DNA of 64,000 nt, taken from the NCBI GenBank assembly GCA_934643865.1, contig CAKUCX010000001.1, positions 1 through 64,000 of the forward strand, read 5' to 3'. Below, in pieces: positions 38,397 through 46,869 of the stretch. Position 1 is the stretch's first letter; every line of letters starts with the position of its first letter. Both the position numbers and the translations under genes were made by a program. Source of the stretch: an uncultured Kiritimatiellota bacterium (lineage in GTDB: Bacteria; Verrucomicrobiota; Kiritimatiellia; RFP12; UBA1067). The notes beneath the pieces were generated by a model. That model ran no database searches and had not been told where the DNA came from. It saw only the letters and a list, made by a program, of their open reading frames with translations.

Positions 38397-41096
38397 TCTC
38401 CCCGAGAGGACGGCGCGGGCGTGGGCCGCGTAGACGCGGCGGGAATCGGCGGCGTACGCCTCCAGCGTCTTCCGCGCCGCGCCCGTGGGGTCGCCGAGGC
38501 GGAAGAGCGCCCGCGCGACGGAGAGTTCGCGCAGGCAGTCGCTGCGCTCCTGGTCCGCCACGCCGAGGTGCGAGATGTCCTTTTCGTACCCCGCAATCGG
38601 CGGCACCGCGCGCGGCGCGAGGGCGTGCCCGCCCACCTTCGGCAGGGCGAGGAGCCGCGCGAGGTCGGGCGCAAGCGCCGGGTCGCCGATTCCCTCCGCC
38701 GCCTTCGCGATGGCGCGGAAGTGGGAGTAGCGGCTCTCGTCCGTGAGGAGGGCCGCCTTGCGGCGCACCGCCCCGATCACCGCCGCGTTCCCCTTCAGCG
38801 CGCGGCCGCACGCCCCGAGCGCGATGAGGTAGCTGTCCATCCAGCTCACGCTCCGCCCGAACTGGTGCATGCCCCGGAAGTTCCAGCCCGCGTCCCACGC
38901 GGACGCCCCGTCGAGCGCCGCGACGAGGTCTTTCCAGCCCGATGCGCTCCCCACGAGCCCGAGCACGTGCGCGTAGACGCGCCTCGCCCCCGCGTCCGCC
39001 GCCGCCGCATACGCCCGCTCCAGGAGCGGACGCGCCCGCGTCCGATCGGACAGCACCTTCGCGAGATCCCGGTAGTCCGTCCCGAGCGCCGCCACCGCCA
39101 CCACTAGCTCTTCGTCGGAGAGCGGGAACACCTCGGACGCCTTCAGCTCCTCCGCGTGCAGGATCCCCGTCTCGACCAGCTCGCGCTGCAGTGCCTTCAC
39201 GTCGATCGCGCGCAGGGCCACGCCCGTCCGCACGGCCTGGGCGGCGGCGAGCCCCGCCGTGTAGCCCTGGTTCTGGACGTCGGGCTGCATCCGCAGGATC
39301 GGCATCGCGTCGCGGTGCGCGCTCATGCCGAGCCCCGTCACGAGCAGCCCGTCCACCTTCGCCGGCAGCAGCGCGCGGTACGGCAGGTTCACGCGGCGCC
39401 CCTGATGCCCGGGATCCTCCACGAAGAACTGCGGATCGACGGTCTGGCCGTGCGTGTCGAAGTTCGAGTACGTCACGCCGATGAGGTCCGAGTAGTTCCG
39501 CCCGCCCATCGCGTCCTGCACCGTCACGTAGTAGGCGCCGTGCATCCGGCGGCGCTCGCGGCTGTTGACGACGGCGGCCTGGTCCCAGACGTGCGGGCCG
39601 AAGCTCGTGCGCGCCCGCAGCCATTCATACGAGATGTCCGCCGGGTCCGTGTCGTCCACGAAGAGGGCGTCCGTGTTCTGGTAGCTGCGCCCGAGGAGCC
39701 GGGGCGTGGAGCCCGCGCCCTGCACGGAGATCTCGTCCGCCGAGAGGAACTCCGTCCGCTCCCCCGCCGCCGCCGCGAGGAGCGCGTACCCCGTCGCGTC
39801 GATGACGGCCTTCGCCCGCACGACGCCGTACGTGCCGTCCGCGAGCGCCACGGTCGCGCCCACGACGCGCGCCCCTTCCGTCACGGCGCCCGTCGCCTGC
39901 GCCGCGAGCCAGATCTCCGCGCCCGCCCTGCGCGCCTCGGCGCGGAACCATTCCGCCTTGCAGACACCGTAGACGGCGCCCATCGTCTTGAGCGCCGCAT
40001 CGAGCTCCGCCGTGAAGCCGCGCCGGAGGCCGAAGCAGTAGAGGCCGATCGCCCCCTCCGTCATCACGCCGCCAAGCCGTCCCGCATACTCGACGCAGAG
40101 CGTCTTCAGTCCCTTGCGCGCGGCGGCGATCGCGGCGGGCGCGCCGGCCGTGCCGCCCCCCACCACGAGCACGTCCACCTCCGCGAGCGTCGGCACGGGC
40201 GTCGGCGCGCGCGGCGGCACGCGCGTGATCCGGTGCGCCCGGTCGCATCCGGCGGGCGGCTGCGCGAAGAAGCAGAAGTCCCCCGCGTCCACCTGGTCGC
40301 GCGTCCACGTTGCGTCGCGCATCTCCTGCTCCAGGCGCGCGAAGGACCGCGCCGAGCCGTCGGCGAGGGTGCAGGCCTTCTCGCAGCGCCAGAGGCGCGC
40401 GTCGATGACGTCCGGCAGGTCCGGCGCCGGACGCAGCTGCGGCTGTTTCTCCGTGAGCGGGATCCGTTCAACCCCGCTCGCCGCCGTGGCCGTCAGACCC
40501 TCCGCCTGCGGCCGCGTCCCCGAGACGACGTGGCGCACGACCGTGTACACGCCGCCCGGAAGCGGCGGCAGCACGCCCGCGCGGCGCGCGAGCCCCGCGA
40601 GCGGCGTCGCGTCGATGACCGTCTTCGCCCGCACGAGCCGGCGGCCGTCGCGTCCGGCCACCCACAGGCCCGTCACGGCGCCGTCGCCGTCTGCCGCAAC
40701 CTCGCACGGCTGCGTCCAGCAGCGGAACGTCACGCCCGCCCCGATGAGCGCCGCGTCGAGCGCCTTCTTGATCTGGAGCGGCGTCGCGCCGCCGAAGGAA
40801 TTCCGCGCGGCGGGGTTTGCCGCGTAGAGGCGCGCGCGCAGGTCGGCGGGCAGCGCCGCGCCGTCCGACGGCTTCAGGCGCAGCGTCCCGGCCAGGTCCT
40901 CGCCCAGCGCGGCGCGCGGCGCGACGAGGCAGACGCGCGCGCCGCCCTTCGCGGCCTCCACCGCCGCCGCCACGCCGTAGGACGTGCCGCCGGCCACGAC
41001 CACGTCGTAGGCCTCGCCGCCCGCCGCAGCCCACGCCATCCCCGCACACGCCAGCACGCACGCGGCGACCAGCTGTCGCAAAATCCGTCCGTTCAT
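38385..41096 (-). CDS. Secreted FAD-dependent oxidoreductase, tandem domains
   Basis: A 903-residue exported protein with a signal peptide at 1-24 (RQLVAACVLACAGMAWA). Two dinucleotide-binding motifs are present: DVVVAGGTSYGVAAAVEAA (residues ~30-50, motif imperfect) and DVLVVGGGTAGAPAAIAAARKG (~305-330). The second half matches the FAD_oxidored (PF12831-like) family with RLGGVMTEGAIGLYCFG, AKAVIDATGYALLAAAAG and LLVTGLGMSAHRDAMPILRMQPDVQNQGYTAG. C-terminal ~200 residues are helical, HEAT-like. Such enzymes are frequent in polysaccharide-degrading Planctomycetes/Verrucomicrobia; substrate unknown. The C-terminus runs into the octamer array. Confidence 0.87.
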   Translation of the reverse strand: MNGRILRQLVAACVLACAGMAWAAAGGEAYDVVVAGGTSYGVAAAVEAAKGGARVCLVAPRAALGEDLAGTLRLKPSDGAALPADLRARLYAANPAARNSFGGATPLQIKKALDAALIGAGVTFRCWTQPCEVAADGDGAVTGLWVAGRDGRRLVRAKTVIDATPLAGLARRAGVLPPLPGGVYTVVRHVVSGTRPQAEGLTATAASGVERIPLTEKQPQLRPAPDLPDVIDARLWRCEKACTLADGSARSFARLEQEMRDATWTRDQVDAGDFCFFAQPPAGCDRAHRITRVPPRAPTPVPTLAEVDVLVVGGGTAGAPAAIAAARKGLKTLCVEYAGRLGGVMTEGAIGLYCFGLRRGFTAELDAALKTMGAVYGVCKAEWFRAEARRAGAEIWLAAQATGAVTEGARVVGATVALADGTYGVVRAKAVIDATGYALLAAAAGERTEFLSADEISVQGAGSTPRLLGRSYQNTDALFVDDTDPADISYEWLRARTSFGPHVWDQAAVVNSRERRRMHGAYYVTVQDAMGGRNYSDLIGVTYSNFDTHGQTVDPQFFVEDPGHQGRRVNLPYRALLPAKVDGLLVTGLGMSAHRDAMPILRMQPDVQNQGYTAGLAAAQAVRTGVALRAIDVKALQRELVETGILHAEELKASEVFPLSDEELVVAVAALGTDYRDLAKVLSDRTRARPLLERAYAAAADAGARRVYAHVLGLVGSASGWKDLVAALDGASAWDAGWNFRGMHQFGRSVSWMDSYLIALGACGRALKGNAAVIGAVRRKAALLTDESRYSHFRAIAKAAEGIGDPALAPDLARLLALPKVGGHALAPRAVPPIAGYEKDISHLGVADQERSDCLRELSVARALFRLGDPTGAARKTLEAYAADSRRVYAAHARAVLSGRLSD

Positions 41097-41110
41097 CGTT
41101 GCCGTCTCCC

Positions 41111-42196
41111 CTAGAGCTTGTTGAAGTAGGAGCAGGTACGGTCGAACGCGGCGCCGCCCGCGCCCACGCGGAAGAGGCGGAATTCGCCGGCGGCGGGCTT
41201 CACCGCCACGAGCTCGAACAGCATCTCCTGCGCGCGGTTGAACGCGACCGTGCGCGCGCCCCAGGGCTTGTTTGCGCGGTTGACGCCGCCGTAGCCCTGC
41301 GAGATCGTCCAGTTCACGCCCCGCAGCTCCATTTCGTTGTCGAAGTGGCTGTCGCCGCAGAAGTAGCCCGCGAGGGCGTTCGGACGCGCCTTCGCGAAGT
41401 TCTCCAGCACCGCCATGAACGCCGAACGCCCCTGCGCGTCGCAGTCCCGCTGGTACTGCTTCCAGTGCCCGATCTCGCTGAAGACGCAGAAGTGCCCGAA
41501 GACGGCCGCCGTCCAGTCCGGCGGCATCGAGGAAAGCGCCTTCGCGACGAAGTCGATCTGCCCCTGCGAAAGGCCGCAGTAGGCGCCGTCGGAGGTGTTG
41601 CAGAAGACCGCGCGGAAGCGCTTGTCCGGCACGTCGAAGTAGCCCCACGAGCGGTTTTCGCCGAAGACCACCTTGAAGCCGTGCCGCTCCGCGAGGCCGT
41701 TGAACGTGTCGCCGAAGCGGGCGGAGGAGATGGGGCGCGTCTTGCGGCCGAGGAACGGGCCGTGGTCGTGGTTGCCGAGGCAGAAGAGGACCGGACGCGC
41801 CGTGTAGTCGTGGTAGACGCTCTCCGCCACGGCCATGCGCGCGAAGGCCTCCTCGTCGCTCCTGCAGCCGTTGTCGTAGTCGTGGTCGCCGCCGTCCACC
41901 AGGAAGTCGCACCCCGCGCGGTCCGCCGCCGCCTGCGCGAAGAGGACGTGGTAGCGCGCGTTCGAGAAGTCGAGCGGCACGGCCTTCGCGGTCAGGTGGG
42001 AATGGAGGTCGGTCATGAACGTGAACGCAACCGCCTCGTCCGCGCCCTTCCACGCCCGGTAGCGCGCCACCGCCTCGTCGATCTGCCGGTTCGCCCACGC
42101 GGGCAGCCCCCCGCGGATGTCCTCTGCGGCGCAGACCCGCATCGTGGCCGCCGTCGCGGCCGTTCCGAGGAGGAACCCCTTCCGTGTCATGTTCAT
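41111..42196 (-). CDS. Secreted calcineurin-like metallophosphoesterase
   Basis: A 361-residue exported phosphoesterase. The N-terminus MNMTRKGFLLGTAATAATMRV resembles a signal peptide (a single Arg-Lys, weakly Tat-like). Metal-binding motifs of the family follow: FMTDLHSHL (~60-68), VDGGDHDYDNG, CLGNHDHGPF, AVFGHFCVF and CGDSHFDNE near the C-terminus. Substrate may be a phosphoester or sugar-phosphate released outside the cell. 15 nt separate it from the FAD gene, so it probably belongs to the GH109-deacetylase-phosphoesterase-FAD run. Confidence 0.88.
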   Translation of the reverse strand: MNMTRKGFLLGTAATAATMRVCAAEDIRGGLPAWANRQIDEAVARYRAWKGADEAVAFTFMTDLHSHLTAKAVPLDFSNARYHVLFAQAAADRAGCDFLVDGGDHDYDNGCRSDEEAFARMAVAESVYHDYTARPVLFCLGNHDHGPFLGRKTRPISSARFGDTFNGLAERHGFKVVFGENRSWGYFDVPDKRFRAVFCNTSDGAYCGLSQGQIDFVAKALSSMPPDWTAAVFGHFCVFSEIGHWKQYQRDCDAQGRSAFMAVLENFAKARPNALAGYFCGDSHFDNEMELRGVNWTISQGYGGVNRANKPWGARTVAFNRAQEMLFELVAVKPAAGEFRLFRVGAGGAAFDRTCSYFNKL

Positions 42197-42226
42197 GTCG
42201 TCGCCTCCTTCCTGTCCTATTCCACT

Positions 42227-43681
42227 TCATTCGATCCGGAGCGTCCAGAGCTGCAGGCGCAGGCGCTCGGAGAGATGGGCGTCGCGGAACGCCTCCGTAT
42301 GCACCCACGAGTCGGCAAGGTGCATCCGCTCGATGCCCGGCACCTCGCGGAACGAGCCGAGCTGTTCGCGCGGCCGCACCGTGACCCGCTCCGCGCCCGT
42401 GACGAGCGCGTCGAGCGCGGCCATCAGGAAGTCGGCCGGCCCGATCACCTGCCCGCCCACGCACACGTCGGGCGGGATGAACGTCTCAAGGTCCAGGGCC
42501 GCCGCCGCCCTCCTGAGGTCGTCCGCCGACACCTCCACCGCCGCCGCCACGCCACGGGGGCGCGACAGGAACCCGTAGACCTTGCCGGGCGGCGGCGGCG
42601 TCTCGCCGCGCAGGAGGCGCACCGCCGCCTGGAAGACGTCCGCGACGCTCCACGAGGCCGGCGCGCGCACGCACGTCAGCTCCCGCGCAAGGGCCGCGCG
42701 CAGGGCCGGCAGGTCCGCCCGCGTGACGGCGACGCGCGGGCGGAGCCCCCCCGCGATCGCCTCCAGGTCGGTCAGCGCGAAGCGCCCGTCCGCCTTGAGC
42801 GCGCGGATGAACGCGCGCAGGCGCGCGTAGAACGCGGCCGTCTCGGCGGCGGGGCGGTCCGGCGCCTCCTTCCACGCGCGCCAGGGGACGAGGTTGCCCT
42901 TCTTGTAGTTGAGGCTGTCCCAGTGGCACGTCTTGACGGCCATGTGCGGATGCATGTAGAGCCCCGCGAAGTCATGCCGGGCGAGGACGTCGAACTTCGC
43001 CGTGACGTCGGGGCAGGGCCGCCCCGCCTGCGGCAGGAACGACTCCAGCGGCAGGGCGAGATGGTACGGGAGGTGGTACATGTTCGCATACCAGAGGCCG
43101 AGCTTCTCGGCGCCGGGGCGCGCGAGGAACGCGCCGTAGGGCGACGTCCGGCCGCGCTGGAGGGGGCCGCCGTCGAACCCGCAGCCGGCCGTCATCCGCA
43201 CGCCGAGGTCCGAGTAGACGTCCATCGCCACGGGCGAGACGCAGTTCCCGGGCGGGCAGAAGAAGAGGCACCGCCCTTCGCCGAAGACGGCCTCGATCAT
43301 GCCAAAGGCGCGCGCCTCGTCGCGCAGCGTGTCGCGGTAGGCCCGCGCGTAGTCGGGGTGGTCGCCCAGCTCGGCGAGGTCGGGGTGGCGCGAGTGGTAG
43401 AGCGTCTGCGAGCCGAGGACGTGCGGGCGCAGGGCCGCGACCACGTCCTGGCGGCCGAGCGCGACGAGCCGCCCCGCGAGGTAGCCGACGATGTTGAAGT
43501 TGCCGCGCACGCCTTCCTCCGTGAGGAGGCGGGCGAGGTCGCGGATGGCGTCGTTGGACCGGTCGCAGGTGTAGTCCTCCGTGTCGAAGAAGAGGGCGAC
43601 CTTCGTCTTCGCCTCGGCGGCGAAGAGGGCGAGCGCGGCGGCGGCGGCGGCGAGCGCGCGGAGGGAGGAGGGGCTAGACAT
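42227..43681 (-). CDS. Secreted polysaccharide-deacetylase-like protein
   Basis: A 484-residue protein with a signal peptide at ~1-24 and an apparent NodB/CE4-like barrel: VALFFDTEDYT (metal Asp), GVRGNFNIVGYLAGRL, VLGSQTLYHSRHPDLAELG (His motif, HxxxH-like), CLFFCPPGNCVSPV (PPxG) and GLYMHPHMAVK. The C-terminal ~170 residues are a separate domain with no clear match. CE4 enzymes remove N- or O-acetyl groups from glycans, which fits its position 8 nt inside the end of the GH109 gene. The metal triad is not fully typical, so activity is uncertain. Confidence 0.75.
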   Translation of the reverse strand: MSSPSSLRALAAAAAALALFAAEAKTKVALFFDTEDYTCDRSNDAIRDLARLLTEEGVRGNFNIVGYLAGRLVALGRQDVVAALRPHVLGSQTLYHSRHPDLAELGDHPDYARAYRDTLRDEARAFGMIEAVFGEGRCLFFCPPGNCVSPVAMDVYSDLGVRMTAGCGFDGGPLQRGRTSPYGAFLARPGAEKLGLWYANMYHLPYHLALPLESFLPQAGRPCPDVTAKFDVLARHDFAGLYMHPHMAVKTCHWDSLNYKKGNLVPWRAWKEAPDRPAAETAAFYARLRAFIRALKADGRFALTDLEAIAGGLRPRVAVTRADLPALRAALARELTCVRAPASWSVADVFQAAVRLLRGETPPPPGKVYGFLSRPRGVAAAVEVSADDLRRAAAALDLETFIPPDVCVGGQVIGPADFLMAALDALVTGAERVTVRPREQLGSFREVPGIERMHLADSWVHTEAFRDAHLSERLRLQLWTLRIE

Positions 43682-45125
43682 CGAGGGCCTCCTCGTCTTT
43701 CCCCGCCCCGCCGAGGTCGAACTTCGCGAGGTCGCATGAAAGGACGCCCTGCGGCTTCGTCGTCCGCCAGGCGCCGCGCGTGAAGTCCGGCACGTCCATC
43801 GTCTTCGAGCGGCTGCGCACCGACGTCTCCGTCAGCTCGCAGAGACAGCTGGAGGCGGCGAGGTCGTAGACGTCCATGTCGAGCGGGATGCCGTTCTGCA
43901 GGCAGTACGCCCAGCGGAGGTCCATGATGAAGTCCATGCCGCCGTGCCCGCCCACCTTCTGCGCGACCGCGCCGAGCTGCTTCCAGAGCGGATGGACGTA
44001 CTTCGCGCGCAGGGCCTCCGCCTCCTCGGCCTTCATGAAGGCATGGACGCCCTTGCCGACCTCCGCCTCGAACCCGACCTTGAAGACCGGCGGCTCCTTG
44101 CCGTAGGTGCGCCACGGCATGCCCCACCAGATGCCCTTCGTGCCCGTCAGGAGGTTGATGCGCGTGTACGGGCGCGGGCTCGACACGTCGTGCTGGACCA
44201 TGATGGAGCGGCCGCGCTTCGTGCGGATGAGCGTCGTGTTCATGTCGCCCATCTCCATCACGGGGTCCTTCCGGCGCGGATCGTCCGGCGACATCGCGAA
44301 GCGGCGGAAGTTCTCGCAGTTCGCCTGCCGCGATTCAAGCGAGACGAGGTAGTCGAAGCAGTCGCCGCGGTTGATGTCCATCGCCTGCATGATCGGCAGA
44401 AGCCCGTGCGTCGGATAGCGGTTGCCCTTGTGCTTCATGTTCTCGTCGTAGCGCCACTCCTTCTCGGCATGGCTGCTGTCCGACGCGCAGACGGCGCGCA
44501 GGTCGTGGATGTAGGCGCCTTCGCCGTGGACGAGGTCGCCGAGCATGCCGAGCTTCGCCAGGTGGAGGCCGAGCAGCTCCATCTCCCCGTAGCAGCAGTT
44601 CTCAAGCTGCATGCAGGGGATCCGGAACTTCTCGCTCGCCTCGACGAGCGCCCAGCATTCGTCCGTCGTCAGGGCGCTCGTCACCTCGACGAGCGCGACC
44701 TTGCCGCCGAGGAGCGCGCGCAGCGCGACGGGCTGGTGGAGCGCCCACGGCGTCGCGCAGTAGACGACGTCGCAGGCGCCGAAGTCGCAGAGCGCCTTGT
44801 ACGCCTCGTCGCCGACGTAGGTCTTCGGCACGGACGCATGCCCCTTCCGCTTCAGCCATTCGAGGTTGAGCGCCACGCGTTCGGGCTTCTTGTCGCAGAG
44901 CGCGACGATGTCCACGCCCGGCAGCATCGACACGCGGTGGACGGCGGCCGTGCCCCGGCTGCCGACGCCCACGAAGCCGACGCGGATGCGCTTGAGGGGG
45001 CGGAACGCAAAGTCCTGCATCGTCCCGCCCGCACCGAAGCCCAGGCGCTCCATGCGGCAGCCGGCGGCGAGCGCCAGCGCGCCCATCCACGCCGTCCCCT
45101 TCAGGAATTCCCTTCTGCTGTTCAT
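43674..45125 (-). CDS. GH109 alpha-N-acetylgalactosaminidase-like lipoprotein
   Basis: A 483-residue NAD-dependent glycosidase (Gfo/Idh/MocA fold). The Tat/lipoprotein signal has RREFLK and LAAGC (lipid Cys about residue 23). The Rossmann motif VGFVGVGSRGTAAVHRV is followed by KVALVEVTSALTTDECW, QLENCCYGEMELLG, YIHDLRAVCA, and YPTHGLLPIMQAMDINRGD, all close to the Elizabethkingia NagA type. It cleaves terminal alpha-GalNAc as on mucin O-glycans or blood-group A. It overlaps the deacetylase gene by 8 nt and follows rlmN by 14 nt. Confidence 0.94.
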   Translation of the reverse strand: MNSRREFLKGTAWMGALALAAGCRMERLGFGAGGTMQDFAFRPLKRIRVGFVGVGSRGTAAVHRVSMLPGVDIVALCDKKPERVALNLEWLKRKGHASVPKTYVGDEAYKALCDFGACDVVYCATPWALHQPVALRALLGGKVALVEVTSALTTDECWALVEASEKFRIPCMQLENCCYGEMELLGLHLAKLGMLGDLVHGEGAYIHDLRAVCASDSSHAEKEWRYDENMKHKGNRYPTHGLLPIMQAMDINRGDCFDYLVSLESRQANCENFRRFAMSPDDPRRKDPVMEMGDMNTTLIRTKRGRSIMVQHDVSSPRPYTRINLLTGTKGIWWGMPWRTYGKEPPVFKVGFEAEVGKGVHAFMKAEEAEALRAKYVHPLWKQLGAVAQKVGGHGGMDFIMDLRWAYCLQNGIPLDMDVYDLAASSCLCELTETSVRSRSKTMDVPDFTRGAWRTTKPQGVLSCDLAKFDLGGAGKDEEALDV

Positions 45126-45139
45126 GCCGTCCGTCCTCC

Positions 45140-46276
45140 TCATGTGGTGATGGCGCCGAAGTCGCCGTACGTGCGTCCCGACGTCCCTTCCCGCTTCCGT
45201 TCCGCTTCCGCCCCGCCGCGCGCAAGCGCGCGCAGGCGCAGCTGCCCGCAGGCGGCCGCGACGTCCCTGCCCCGGCTGCGGCGCAGCATCGTCTGGATGC
45301 GCGCCTTCATGAGCACGTCGAGGAAGGCGAGCTGCGTCGCCTCGTCGGGCGTCTCGAAGTCGGGCCGGTGCGCCACCGGCGAGAGCGGAATCAAATTCAC
45401 CTTGCAGCCCGGCAGCGCCTTCAGGCGGCGCACGAGCGCCTCGGCGCACGCGCGCGAGTCGTTCAGGCCCTTCACGAGCGTGTACTCGAACGTGATCACG
45501 CGCCCCGTCGCGCGCGTGTAGGCGCGGCACGCCGCCAGCAGCTCGTCGAGCGGCCAGCGCCGGTTGACGGGCATGAGCTGCGAGCGGAGCGCGTCGTCCG
45601 GCGCGTGGAGCGAGACGGAAAGCTCGAACTGGAGGCCCTCGGCCGCGAGCTTCGCGAAGCCCGGCACGACGCCGCAGGTGGAGAGCGTGATGTGGCGCGC
45701 GCCGAGGTTGGGGCCCTTCCCCGCGTTGAGGAGCTTCAGCGCGTGCAGCGTCGCGTCGTAGTTCGCGAACGGCTCGCCCATGCCCATCACGACGAGGTTC
45801 GTGAGGCAGAGGCCCGAGCCCTGGCGGCGGTTTTCGGGCGTCGCGAAGAGGCGCTGCGCCGTCATGACCTGGGCGACGATCTCGTCGGCCGCGAGCGAGC
45901 GCACGAGGCCCCGGCTGCCGCTCGCGCAGAACGCGCAGCCCATCGCGCAGCCGACCTGGGTGGAGACGCACTGCGTGAGGCGGCCCTGCGCGGGGATGAC
46001 GACCGTCTCGACGGCCTGGCCGTCGGCGAGGCCGAGGAGGAGCTTCGTCGTGCCGTCCCCGGCGCGGTCCGTCGCACGCACGGCGGGGACGACGAGGGGG
46101 AACTCGCGCTTGAGCGTTTCGCGGACGTCCTTCGGCAGCGTCGTCGCCGCGTCCCAGTCCTGGATCCAGTCGCGGTAGAGCGCCTGGAGGATCTGGTCGG
46201 CGCGGAAGGCGCGCAGCCCGCGCGCGACGAGGAGCGCCTTCCACTCGTCGGGGAGGATGGACCAGGCGGGCGTCAT
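45140..46276 (-). CDS. rlmN: 23S rRNA (adenine(2503)-C(2))-methyltransferase
   Basis: Radical SAM methyltransferase acting on A2503 of 23S rRNA and A37 of some tRNAs. The 378 residues contain an N-terminal helical RNA-binding part, the CAMGCAFCASG cluster (CxxxCxxC for the 4Fe-4S), LTNLVVMGMGEPFANYD, ITLSTCGVVPG, FELSVSLHAPDDALRSQLMPVNR and VNLIPLSPV. Methyl-carrying cysteines appear typical. Coupled to the TetR gene by an ATGA overlap and followed by GH109. Confidence 0.97.
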   Translation of the reverse strand: MTPAWSILPDEWKALLVARGLRAFRADQILQALYRDWIQDWDAATTLPKDVRETLKREFPLVVPAVRATDRAGDGTTKLLLGLADGQAVETVVIPAQGRLTQCVSTQVGCAMGCAFCASGSRGLVRSLAADEIVAQVMTAQRLFATPENRRQGSGLCLTNLVVMGMGEPFANYDATLHALKLLNAGKGPNLGARHITLSTCGVVPGFAKLAAEGLQFELSVSLHAPDDALRSQLMPVNRRWPLDELLAACRAYTRATGRVITFEYTLVKGLNDSRACAEALVRRLKALPGCKVNLIPLSPVAHRPDFETPDEATQLAFLDVLMKARIQTMLRRSRGRDVAAACGQLRLRALARGGAEAERKREGTSGRTYGDFGAITT

Positions 46277-46869
46277 CGCCTCTCGATCCCCTTCAGGATC
46301 TCGTCGATGCGGTCGAGGACGTCCGCCTGCACGGCGTCGCCGCTCACGCCGAGGCGCAGCACGGCGCTCTCGAACTGCGCGTAGAGGATGTCCGTCATCA
46401 CGTCCGTGTTGAGGTCTTCGCGGAACTCCCCGTGGCGCACGCCGAGGGTGAGCAGCGTGTGGATGATGCGCCTGAGGCCGATCGTGAACTGCATGATGCG
46501 CCGCGCCATGTCGTGGTTCGCGCGCCGCATGGCCATCACGTAGTCGATGACCACGCAGAGGAAGTCGCGGTTGTCGAAGAGCGTCGCCGTCACGACCGTG
46601 CAGATCTGCCGCAGGCGCACGGCGGCGGGCAGCTTCGCGTGGACAATCTCCGCGTGCTTCTGCACGATGCGCCCCAGCACGAGGCTCACCGCGCCGTCGA
46701 AGATCTGCCGCTTGTTGCGGAAGTAGCGGTAGAGGACCGTGCGGGCGACGCCGCACGACTCGGAAAGCTCGCGGAAGGAGACGTCGCGGTAGCCGAGCTT
46801 CGCGAAGAGCCGGATGGCGCTTGCGATGATCTCCTGCTTGCGCGCGCGGTGGTCGATGGTCGGCTTCAC
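46273..46869 (-). CDS. TetR/AcrR family transcriptional regulator
   Basis: A 198-residue one-component regulator. The N-terminal DNA-binding domain is clear (KQEIIASAIRLFAKLGYRDVSFRELSESCGVARTVLYRYFRNK, here split: helix-turn-helix GVARTVLYRYFRNKR). Residues ~60-198 are a helical ligand/dimer domain of unknown specificity. GTG start overlaps the TrmA-family stop (GTGA), and its own stop overlaps rlmN. It might control this mixed operon, but no palindromic operator is evident. Confidence 0.93.
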   Translation of the reverse strand: MKPTIDHRARKQEIIASAIRLFAKLGYRDVSFRELSESCGVARTVLYRYFRNKRQIFDGAVSLVLGRIVQKHAEIVHAKLPAAVRLRQICTVVTATLFDNRDFLCVVIDYVMAMRRANHDMARRIMQFTIGLRRIIHTLLTLGVRHGEFREDLNTDVMTDILYAQFESAVLRLGVSGDAVQADVLDRIDEILKGIERR

